Assembly (NCBI GenBank): GCA_050952085.1
Contig: JBMNKH010000004.1
Location: 372,001 to 436,000, forward strand
DNA length: 64,000 nucleotides
Reading direction: 5' to 3'
Source of the DNA: DTU015 sp012837895
GTDB taxonomy: Bacteria; Bacillota; Sulfobacillia; Fermentithermobacillales; Fermentithermobacillaceae
In this document: one piece after another, positions 17,368 through 25,531 of the stretch
Position numbering within the stretch: position 1 is the stretch's first letter
How the letters are laid out: each line of letters begins with the position of its first letter
Program-made: the position numbers and the translations under genes
Notes under the pieces: model-generated
Databases searched by the model: none
The model's input: only the letters and a program-made list of their open reading frames with translations
What the model was told of the DNA's origin: nothing

Positions 17368-20275
17368 TTGAAGAAGGCAATCGGTGTTTTTCTTATCGTC
17401 TTCATAATAGCCGGCATATTCCTGGTAGACGGCCAACCCCAGCTTGAAGCTTCAGCCGCAGAAACCGAGCACGCTGAGGTTGCTTCCTTTCAGAAGTCTG
17501 TTGACCCGAACGCTTCTTACGCAGCCTTGAGGAACAACCTGACGGCGATAGGGGCCGACCTCATCATACGGGGATTCGGGGCCACCGGAATCGGCCAGGT
17601 CATAGGTATTGTCGACACCGGCGTGGATCCCTTCATGCCCGGCTTTGCAAGGGCAGACGGCTCGCTGAAGATCAGGAACTGGACCGACATCACCAAAGAA
17701 GGCAAGGGTGTCATCCTAGGCAGGTACCGGTCAAGTGGCGGCTTTATAAATGTAAACGATGTCCGGCTCAAAGTTGACTCCCTCAGGAGCCTGGGCGGGA
17801 CTTATGTAGTCGGTATGCTGCCTGGCATCATATCTGACCAGCTCCCCTCAAAGGCGGACGTGTATTTCGTAGCCTACGACCCTACTGACGCAGGGGTTTT
17901 CCGGGCTGTAGTAGTGGATACCAATCTGAACCTGGACTTCAGCGATGATGCCATTATCTACGACTACAACACTTCCCGGAGCGGCACCGTAATCCAAGTG
18001 GATGAACGCAAGGCCATATCCCTGGTGGTGAGTTCCATCAGCCAGCCGGGGCGACGAGGTCATCTTCGGCTTTGACCTCCACGGCCACGGCACAGGCATG
18101 GCGTCTATAGTCTCGGGCTACGACAGGGAACAAGGCGGGGTGGCACCAGGTGCAGATCTGGTAGTCGCCAAAGCCATCAGCTCTTCCGGTTTTGGGAGTT
18201 GGAACAATATTATAAAGGGTATCGAATGGTGCCTTAACCATGGAGCAGGTGTAGTGCTGGTCGGAGCCGTATCTGAGGAACCGGTATCCAAATCATTGTG
18301 GAATTCTGTAGAACAGCTTGCACGGTCAAAGAAGGCTCATATAGTGATGCCTGCAGGCAACAAAGGCCCAGGGGCCGGGACTCTTACCGTGGGCAGTTCC
18401 TGGCCGGGGCTGGTGATAGCTTCAGGCTACTATCCTTCAACTACCTTCCGGGCTCTCTTCGGGCGGGAGATCCCACATGACATGTTCTACCCGTATTCTT
18501 CATGCGGCCCTGACCTGGAGGGTAACCGAGGTATCGACATCATGGCCCCTGCTATAGCCCCGGTACCCGAACCCGGCTATCACCAGAGGCTTCAGTTTGC
18601 CCTCATGGACGGGACTTCCGCTGCCGCGGCTTACACAGCGGGGGCGGTTGCCCTGTTGAGGCAGGGCGCTGTCCGTTTCGGGCATGACCCCTTGGAAGCA
18701 GCTGTCTTGAGCCTCCTGGAAGGGGCAAACCGCTTGGCAGGACTTGAGCCTGTGGAACAGGGTTACGGAAGAATCAACCTGGTGAAAGCTTGGTCGATCA
18801 TTGTAAGGGGCATTGAAGATTCAAGGATTACGCTGGTCCGCAAGTGGATGGGAGAAGCAGATGACACTGATGTATGGATAAAGGGCAGCCAATTAGGCGC
18901 CCTGCCCTTGTGGATCGACAATCTCTCCACCAGGGTCAGGCGCGTACAAATAACTGCCACAGAAGATTGGCTCAAGAGCCAGAGTATGTACCTTGACATA
19001 ATGCCCGTGGATCAAAGAACGACGGTAATATACGGCTTAGGAGAGCTTGCCCCGGGTTTCCATTCAGGCGAAATTCTGGCCGATGACCCCGGTACCCAGG
19101 GGGTAGACGGCAGGATGGTTATCAGCGTCGCCATACCCAATGAGTTTTCGCGATGATGGCGAGGCAGGCTTCCCGGTAACCTTTCGATCCAGGAACCGGC
19201 CTAGAGAGGCGCTTCCTGGAAGTACCCGAAAGCGCTCAGGCACTCTCGGTCACAATGGACTGCCCTGGGCGGGGGAATGCCCGTTTCATGCTGCACAATC
19301 CTGACGGGATACTTGTGGAGCAAGGATGGATCGAGGAGCAGGCAGTTTGCAGAGGTAGGCTTACCCAAATCCGGACTCTGGCAGCTATGCTTGTTCAGGG
19401 ACCCGCAGGACGGAGATCTGGCCAACAAGGCAGCGGTAATCGTGAGCACTGCCCTTGAAGGCGTGAGCGTCACGGACCTTGGCGCATCAGACGGCGTTCA
19501 AGACTTCATCATAAAATCAGATGACACGTTGCCTGTAACCTTGAGTTTCATAGGTTCAAACGCTGCCGAAGAATGGCGGGACAGAAGGTCTCAATTGGTC
19601 CCGACCCAGCAAGCTACCTTCTTACCGCCTCTGGAGATCACTCAGGATGTTGAAACCATCTGCCTCAGGTTTGGCACGGGCAGCTCCAGTTCCTTGAAAG
19701 GTTACATCTACTATCTCGACGAAACCACCGGCAGATGGACTGAAATCGCAACGTCCGGGACAGACAGCACCGGCCTGGCACAGATTTGCCTCCAAGAGCC
19801 ACTCAGGGGCAGGTACATGGCTTGCATCGAAGGTTCATCGGCCATAGGCTCTTCGTGCTACGCTGAGATAGACTTCCTTGTGGTCAAAGGCGGGCAATCA
19901 AGCAGGGTTCCTGTGGTGGGCAAGCTTAACTTGCTGAACCCGGGAGCAACGCCCATGCAGGTTGCAACTGCCCGGACACCGGCCGCACCAGGAGTGTTCG
20001 TAATCAAGAAAGGCGCTAACGGCGACATCTTGGGTGTGGTAGAAAGGGCAGGCGCGTTTCAGCCTGCTCTGGTACAATTGGGCGGGACAGGTGACTTGAG
20101 GACAATACGTGCCTTCCTGAGCGATGATCTGGCTCCTGTTGATGCCTACGTTACTGTGGGCAACTCAGCTTACCAGCTTCACAGGGGCATGATTACCGTG
20201 CCCCTTCCTTCAGCGGAACACGGCGAGTACCTGGTACCCGGGAACAGAGGTATGCTTCGTTTCGGAAGCAGATGA
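17368..20275 (+). pseudogene. Subtilisin-like (S8) exported protease, frameshifted
   Basis: Starts at TTG 17368 (AGAGGT 7 nt upstream) with a signal peptide (IGVFLIVFIIAGIFLVDG). All catalytic elements survive across two frames: Asp in QVIGIVDTGVDPF, His in LHGHGTGMAS, oxyanion Asn in MPAGNKGPG and Ser in MDGTSAAAAY. A long beta-rich C-terminal region follows, up to the stop at 20275. Breaks lie near 18050 (+1 in a G run), 19147 (+1 in a T run), 19198 (+1) and 19345 (+1, CAGGCAG). Restored, it would be about 965 residues. It may have processed the neighbouring surface proteins. If the breaks are real, only an inactive N-terminal fragment is made. Confidence 0.8.
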
Positions 20276-20347
20276 AAAACTGTGAGACGTTATACATAAG
20301 GCACATCCGGTGCTGCGTTTGGGGTATTTTTCGGAGGAGTGAATAAC

Positions 20348-21793
20348 ATGTTAAGCAGGCGGCCAACTCGACGCAGAAATACAGTCCTAGTTTTGCTCCT
20401 TGCATTATTGATTCTGAATGGGGCAGCCGTACCCGCTTTTGCCCAATCAGAATCCGTAGGGTCTAAGCCTACCACGATCCAAATCGACCTTCCGGCAGAA
20501 GAAGCGGAGTTATTCGAATTATTTCAGCAGATAAAAGATACGATACTCCTCCTCTATCCCAAGTCCGTTGATATTGACGAGCTTTACCAGGGCGCCATGA
20601 AGGGGCTCTTGGAAGCTCTCGACGATCCTTATTCTGAATTCATGGACCAAGCAGAGTTTGAAGCCGTGTACCAGGACCTTGAAGGCGAGTTTAGCGGCAT
20701 AGGGGTGACCATACAACTCATAAGCGGCAACATTACCGTGGTGAGCGTGTTCAACGGCTCTCCGGCCCAAAGGGCAGGTATGATGGCCGGCGATGTCATA
20801 ATCAGGGTGGACGGCACTGATCTTCAAGGGAAGGGTTTGCAAGACGCCTCTGCCTTGCTCAGAGGCGAGCCCGGCACACACGTTGATGTGACGGTGCTCA
20901 GGCCCCGGACAGGCGAGACCCTGGTTTTGCATATGGTGCGTGCCCGCATATCAGCATATCCGGTTGAAATGGAACATCTGGGCGACGGCATGTTCTACAT
21001 GCGCATCAGCCAGTTCACGTCAATCACGGGCAAGAACTTCTCAGTGCTCATGGAGCACATACGCAGACAAGGCGCAAAGGGCCTTTTGCTCGACCTCAGG
21101 GACAACCCTGGCGGGCTTCTGGACAGCGCAGTGGAGGTCGCAGGCGAACTGGTGCCAAGAGGGCCAATCGTGGAGCTCAGGCGGAAACAGTTGAGGCAGG
21201 TAATAAGCAGCGACAAGCACAGGGAGCCTATCCCAACTGTCATCCTTATCAACGGAGGTTCAGCCAGCGCCGCTGAGATAGTGGCGGGCGCCGTGAAAGA
21301 CAGGGGCAAAGCTATCCTCGTCGGGGAAACCACCTTCGGCAAAGCCAGTGTACAAGCCATGTTCCCTGTTGAAGGCGGCGGTGGTTTCAAGCTTACCGTA
21401 GCTGAATACTTCACCCCATCGGGAACCCGGATATCCGGGGTGGGCATAAAGCCCAACGTGGCAGTAGAGCAGGAGTATGTAACACTGCCTGGCGCTGTGG
21501 TGTACAGCCGGGACATGACAAGGGGTACCGTGGGGCTGGATGTTCTGGCGCTGCAGAACGCCTTGGAGTTTCTCGGGTACAATCCGGGCACGCCAGACGG
21601 CATTTTTGGGTCCCAGACGGAGACCGCGGTCAAGGCCTTCTTAGGAGATTACGGAAGGCAATACACGGGCAGCGTGGGTCAATCTGAGGTTTCAGCAATA
21701 AACGGTGCGGTGTCTGACAAGGCCGTTAATCTGCCTGACAACGTATTAGAAGAAGGTAAGGAAATCCTTAGAACCTGGTTGGAGATGCATTAA
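20348..21793 (+). CDS. C-terminal processing peptidase (S41) with PDZ and peptidoglycan-binding domains
   Basis: A 481-residue exported serine protease of the CtpA/CtpB type. In order: a signal peptide or anchor (TVLVLLLALLILNGAAVPAFA), an N-terminal helical region, a PDZ domain (FSGIGVTIQLISGNITVVSV, ending QRAGMMAGDVIIRVDG), the S41 catalytic core with Ser in INGGSASAAEIVAGAV and Lys in GETTFGKASVQ, and a C-terminal peptidoglycan-binding domain (LQNALEFLGYNPGTPDGIFG). The ATG at 20348 has GGAGG 10 nt upstream; a GTG at 20339 overlaps the ribosome binding site. It is intact, unlike the three surface genes before it, and has a terminator at 21830. CtpB-like enzymes can act in sporulation signalling, but the substrate here is unknown. 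Confidence 0.92.
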   Translation: MLSRRPTRRRNTVLVLLLALLILNGAAVPAFAQSESVGSKPTTIQIDLPAEEAELFELFQQIKDTILLLYPKSVDIDELYQGAMKGLLEALDDPYSEFMDQAEFEAVYQDLEGEFSGIGVTIQLISGNITVVSVFNGSPAQRAGMMAGDVIIRVDGTDLQGKGLQDASALLRGEPGTHVDVTVLRPRTGETLVLHMVRARISAYPVEMEHLGDGMFYMRISQFTSITGKNFSVLMEHIRRQGAKGLLLDLRDNPGGLLDSAVEVAGELVPRGPIVELRRKQLRQVISSDKHREPIPTVILINGGSASAAEIVAGAVKDRGKAILVGETTFGKASVQAMFPVEGGGGFKLTVAEYFTPSGTRISGVGIKPNVAVEQEYVTLPGAVVYSRDMTRGTVGLDVLALQNALEFLGYNPGTPDGIFGSQTETAVKAFLGDYGRQYTGSVGQSEVSAINGAVSDKAVNLPDNVLEEGKEILRTWLEMH

Positions 21794-21829
21794 GTAAGAC
21801 CTATCCGGTGCACGCCCTGCCCAGATGTG

Positions 21830-21860
21830 AAGCCCGGAACACAATCCGGGCTTATTTAAT
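21830..21860 (+). terminator. Intrinsic terminator after the S41 protease
   Basis: A perfect 9-bp stem, AAGCCCGGA (21830-21838) with TCCGGGCTT (21845-21853), a 6-nt loop, then ATTTAATCT. A longer-armed hairpin, AAGCCCT/AGGGCTT, at 21907-21944 may end the opposing gene. Confidence 0.8.
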
Positions 21861-21981
21861 CTGTGCGCCGGGCACGGGCGGGTTTGCGGCCGCACAGGTG
21901 AATAAAGCCCTTGACTCTGCCTGTTGGCATCGTCGAGGGCTTCTCGGCTTCATTGTCAGATGATCATGCTGTCAAGCGCGC

Positions 21982-22809
21982 TCAAGACCTTCCGAGTTCA
22001 GTGCACCCGGCCAAGATCTTCATGTAACCGAAAGCCTTCCGCACGACTTCTGCGGTGGCTTCCTCGGGATCGCCGGGCAGGAAACTGCCGCACACGGCCA
22101 GCGCAAACGGCCGTTCAGAGCAGGGATAGATGATACCTGCGTCCACAGAGAGGTTGCCCAAACCGCCGGGCTTGTTGGCCCTCTTGACGTCGGCGGGCAG
22201 CCCCAGAGTGAACGGTCCTGTCTTGCGCAAACACAAGATGGAGAGCACATCTTCGGCGACGCCGTCGGCAATGCCGTCCCGTTCTTGGATCTTGGCGGCC
22301 AGTGCGGCCAGTTCCCCTGGTGTGGACACGTTTTCATCTCCGCGCCTTGCAGCCTCTATATCCATCATCTTGCGGCGAAGCATTGTGTTCTTGAGGCCCA
22401 AACACTTCATGGTCTCATTCACGAAGTCCATGGTAGCGAGATCGATGCAGATGTTGGTGGCGGTGTTGTCCGAGAGGGATATCATTAGAGCCGCCACATC
22501 GCGTAAAGAAAGATCGGCATTGTAGGTGAAGTGGCCAAGCACGCCGCTTCCTCCTACCTTATCATTGTCTTCCACCACTACCCTCTGAGACCAATCCAAT
22601 TCTCCCCTGTGAACACGGATTGCCACACCGAGCAGAATGGGGATTTTAATGGTACTGGCCGTCGGGAACAGCACGTCTTCCCGGAAACCGGCCTTCCGCC
22701 CGGTCTTGAGGTCGCGGATGGAATAGCCCATGACCCCGGTGTTCCGGCACACTTCTTCGAGCTCAGCTGCCATCTTGGTCCAAATTATGTCCAATGCTTT
22801 TTCGCTCAC
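21982..22809 (-). CDS. Class A beta-lactamase-like serine hydrolase without a signal peptide
   Basis: A 275-residue protein of the penicillin-recognising fold. It has the SxxK motif as TASTIKIPIL (about residue 51), SDN in LSDNTATNICID, and a third motif KPG instead of K[ST]G in ANKPGGLGN followed by VDAGIIYP. The omega-loop region reads DIEAARRGDENVSTP and I cannot identify the general-base glutamate of true class A enzymes. The N-terminus (MSEKALDIIWTKMAAELEE) is not a signal peptide, so the protein should stay in the cytosol. It starts at GTG 22809 with AAAGGGA just upstream. Beta-lactam resistance should not be assumed. It is the only complete minus-strand gene in the window. Confidence 0.8.
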   Translation of the reverse strand: MSEKALDIIWTKMAAELEEVCRNTGVMGYSIRDLKTGRKAGFREDVLFPTASTIKIPILLGVAIRVHRGELDWSQRVVVEDNDKVGGSGVLGHFTYNADLSLRDVAALMISLSDNTATNICIDLATMDFVNETMKCLGLKNTMLRRKMMDIEAARRGDENVSTPGELAALAAKIQERDGIADGVAEDVLSILCLRKTGPFTLGLPADVKRANKPGGLGNLSVDAGIIYPCSERPFALAVCGSFLPGDPEEATAEVVRKAFGYMKILAGCTELGRS

Positions 22810-23160
22810 TGTGTTCCCTTTCTAGGGGATTCATCTCCTTTCTCGCGAGTTACCCGGGTGAACCTTTCAACTAATATTGAGTCTCCATACTGCAATTTAC
22901 CTCTCCGGTGCAAATTCTGCTTCTAGATACTAATATCCTGCCGGCCCGGGGTTCCTGGCCCGGCTTGATATGACCAATACTGTCTCTCGCCCTCATGTCA
23001 ATCAGGGTGTGGTACCGGTGCTTGCTTCTGTCCTCCTCTGGTCCCATGTTCCGGAACTGCCAAACCGGTTGCCATAGGCATCCATTTGCCTGTAACATAT
23101 TGGGTGAGGCCACTCCTGGCCACAAGCCCCTCTGGATTATCAGCCAAAGGAGTGATTTCC
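22810..23160. other. Spacer between the beta-lactamase-like gene and kal
   Basis: A 351-bp divergent region that should hold promoters for both neighbours. On the plus strand, TGGTACCGGTGCTTGCTT (23010-23027) resembles a sigma-54 promoter but has 11 rather than 10 nt between GG and GC. No convincing sigma-A promoter or RNA gene is seen. Confidence 0.35.
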
Positions 23161-23562
23161 GTGCAAAGACCCACATCAGACCATGACAAACCTGTCGAGG
23201 CCCTTTTGCGGATCAGGGTGAGCCAGGCCGATGCCCATTACGGGGGCGGGCTGGTTGCAGGCGCCAAAATAATGGAATATTTCGGCGACGTAGCTACTGA
23301 ACTGTGCATCCGCAGCGACGGCGACGAAGGCCTGTTTGCAGCATATGAAAGCGTTGAGTTCAAGGCGCCTGTGTATGCAGGAGACTTCCTCGAGGTGCGC
23401 GGCCGCATTGTGAGCAAGGGCAGGCGGTCCAGGAAAGTGGAAATGGAAGCGTACAAGGTAATCGTGCCTGAATACGACAAAGGCCCGTCCAAGGCCAGGG
23501 TGCTTGACGAACCTATCCCGGTTGCCACGGCCAAGGGCACCGTGGTGATTCCCAAAGAGTGA
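23161..23562 (+). CDS. kal: 3-aminobutyryl-CoA ammonia-lyase
   Basis: A 133-residue hot-dog-fold enzyme that removes ammonia from L-3-aminobutyryl-CoA to give crotonyl-CoA in lysine fermentation. The segment LRIRVSQADAHYGGGLVAGA, followed by KIMEYFGDVATELCI, is typical of Kal. The frame is open to 23086, but the GTG at 23161 has AAAGGAG 8 nt upstream and gives the family length of about 130 residues. It is paired with kce 55 nt downstream, about 14 kb from the kam genes. Confidence 0.92.
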   Translation: MQRPTSDHDKPVEALLRIRVSQADAHYGGGLVAGAKIMEYFGDVATELCIRSDGDEGLFAAYESVEFKAPVYAGDFLEVRGRIVSKGRRSRKVEMEAYKVIVPEYDKGPSKARVLDEPIPVATAKGTVVIPKE

Positions 23563-23617
23563 CCGGCTGCTAACATTTCAGCGTGATAGTGAACATGCAA
23601 AAGGGAGGGCAATCTCG

Positions 23618-24439
23618 ATGGATCCTTTGATAATCACCGTTGCCCCTATAGGGGCTGAAGTCACCAAGGAGCACAACCCTAATGTGCCTTACACCCCTGA
23701 GGAAATTGCCGAAGAGTGCTACCGCGCATGGAACGAAGGCGCGAGCCTTGCTCACATCCATGCCAGAAACCCCGACGGTACGTCCACCCAGCATCCCGAC
23801 GTATATGCCAGGATTATCGAGCTGGTAAAAGCCAAGACCGACATGATCATCCAGGTTTCCGTGGGCGGGGCGGTAGGTATGAGAGTCCAGGAACGGGTGG
23901 GGCCTGTATCACTTAAGCCGGAGATGGCAACACTTACATGTGGCACATGCAATTTCGGCGACGGCATTTTCACCAATTCCGAGGCAGACATCGAGTTCTT
24001 CGCCGAAGCCATGAAAGACAACGGCGTGATGCCGGAGTTTGAGATTTTCGAGGTAGGCATGATCGAAACCGCTAAGAAACTCGCCAAGAAGCAACTGGTA
24101 GAATTGCCTGGCCACTTCGACTTCGTCATGGGTGTACCCGGAGCTATTTCAGGCGACCCCAGGAACCTCATGCACCTTGTATCGATGCTCCCGGAAGGTT
24201 CTACCTGGACTGTGGCGGGAATAGGGAGGCATGAACTGCCCCTGGGTACCATGGCCATACTACTCGGGGGGCATGTGCGGGTAGGGTTCGAAGACAACAT
24301 CTATTACTCAAGGGGAGTAAAAGCTACGTCAAACGCAGACCTGGTAGCGCGGATGGTAAGGCTGGCGGCTGAGCTTGGACGCCCTGTAGCTTCACCCTCA
24401 GAAGCCCGCCGGATCCTCAAGCTGCCCAGGAAACAGTAG
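23618..24439 (+). CDS. kce: 3-keto-5-aminohexanoate cleavage enzyme (BKACE family)
   Basis: A 273-residue zinc enzyme that reacts 3-keto-5-aminohexanoate with acetyl-CoA to give acetoacetate and 3-aminobutyryl-CoA. The metal ligands are His46 and His48 in AHIHARNPDG and Glu225 in RVGFEDN, matching the known Kce site. The ATG at 23618 follows GGGAGGG. It forms a two-gene unit with kal. The acetoacetate CoA-transferase and butyryl-CoA genes that complete the pathway are not in this window. Confidence 0.95.
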   Translation: MDPLIITVAPIGAEVTKEHNPNVPYTPEEIAEECYRAWNEGASLAHIHARNPDGTSTQHPDVYARIIELVKAKTDMIIQVSVGGAVGMRVQERVGPVSLKPEMATLTCGTCNFGDGIFTNSEADIEFFAEAMKDNGVMPEFEIFEVGMIETAKKLAKKQLVELPGHFDFVMGVPGAISGDPRNLMHLVSMLPEGSTWTVAGIGRHELPLGTMAILLGGHVRVGFEDNIYYSRGVKATSNADLVARMVRLAAELGRPVASPSEARRILKLPRKQ

Positions 24440-24559
24440 CACCCATGCGGAGCAACAACCGGTGCATAGCCATGGAAGCGGTAGTACGTACATAAACCGC
24501 AGTACATACATGAAAAAGATGCTAAAGACACATATTTATCAGAAAGAGGTGTACCTCAT

Positions 24560-25210
24560 ATGCAGCTTTTTTTGGACACGGCAAACATAGACGAAATCAG
24601 GGAAGCGCTTAGTTGGGGGGTTATCTCAGGCGTCACAACCAACCCCAGCCTGGTTGCCAAGGAAAAGCGGGATTTTAAGACCCTGGTCAAGGAAATTTGC
24701 GACATGGTGCCCGGTCCTGTGTCAGTTGAGGGCTTGAGCATGGATTTCCAGGGGATGATCGAAGAAGCCAGAGACCTGGCAAGCATTGCTCCCAACGTGG
24801 TCATCAAAATTCCCATGACCAAAGACGGGCTCAAAGCCGTTAAGGTGCTGTCCCAAGAAGGGATAAAGACCAATGTTACTTTGGTGTTTTCAGCAGCCCA
24901 GGGCCTTCTGGCAGCTTTGGCAGGTGCCACTTACGTCAGCCCGTTTATAGGCCGGCTTGACGACATCAGCAACGAGGGAATGAATGTGGTGCAAGACCTG
25001 GTTATCATGATGGAGAACTACAATTTGCCCACGCAGGTGATAGCTGCGTCTGTGCGCCACCCGATGCACGTGCTTGAAGCTGCCAGGGTAGCGTGTCATA
25101 TTGCCACTGTTCCGTATAAGGTACTCGAAGCTATGCTCAACCATCCTCTTACCGATATAGGTATAAAGAGGTTTTTGGACGACTGGGCGAAGCTCCAAAG
25201 CGGCAAGTAG
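24560..25210 (+). CDS. fsa: Fructose-6-phosphate aldolase / transaldolase-like protein
   Basis: A 216-residue short transaldolase of the Fsa/TalC type. The N-terminus MQLFLDTANIDEIREAL and the stretch VTTNPSLVAKE are diagnostic. The Schiff-base lysine is Lys83 in VVIKIPMTKDGLKA. YVSPFIGRLDDIS completes the active site. Proteins of this size act as transaldolase or as fructose-6-phosphate aldolase, and sequence alone does not decide which. ATG 24560 has AGAGGTG 8 nt upstream. It is probably monocistronic, with 120 nt from kce. Confidence 0.93.
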   Translation: MQLFLDTANIDEIREALSWGVISGVTTNPSLVAKEKRDFKTLVKEICDMVPGPVSVEGLSMDFQGMIEEARDLASIAPNVVIKIPMTKDGLKAVKVLSQEGIKTNVTLVFSAAQGLLAALAGATYVSPFIGRLDDISNEGMNVVQDLVIMMENYNLPTQVIAASVRHPMHVLEAARVACHIATVPYKVLEAMLNHPLTDIGIKRFLDDWAKLQSGK

Positions 25211-25531
25211 GCGAAAGGTTGAGAAGGGCCCACCGGAAGCTGTGGATCCTTGGGAAGGACGGTTCACTTGCATAAGGCCACGTGAGATGACAGACTGCAC
25301 AGCTCCGGTAGTGCCCCGGAGTCTTGAGCACTACGGGCATCTTGATCAAATCTCGTACGTATGATAGTTTCAGATAGGAGTAGCTAAAGTCTTCACTGGC
25401 GCAACCCTCCATTTGAGAAAGTAAATCTCTTGAATTCCGGGATACCAGCGGCATGTTCATGCGTGAAAATCCGTGTTTCTCGAGAAGAACTTCAAATACG
25501 CCAGATTGATTGGTAGAAGAAGGTGTTAAAT
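25211..25531. other. rho leader region with two mutually exclusive hairpins
   Basis: A 321-bp gene-free stretch. CTCCGG (25303-25308) can pair with CCGGAG (25316-25321). Alternatively, GTAGTGC (25308-25314) can pair with GCACTAC (25328-25334). The two overlap, so they exclude each other, as in attenuators. No T tract and no firm promoter are seen. rho is autoregulated in several bacteria. Confidence 0.3.

Noticed and set aside
21907..21944. AAGCCCT...AGGGCTT hairpin as a firm terminator for the beta-lactamase-like gene
   Set aside because: The 24-nt loop and lack of a T tract on the minus strand make it doubtful; mentioned only in passing.
23077..23089. Sigma-54-like GG...GC pair at 23077-23089 before kal
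   Set aside because: Only 9 nt between GG and GC, and weak flanking matches; the 23010 candidate is better but also off-spaced.
22871..23176. 101-codon minus-strand frame overlapping the kal start
   Set aside because: It overlaps the ribosome binding site and start of kal, and its composition is not protein-like.
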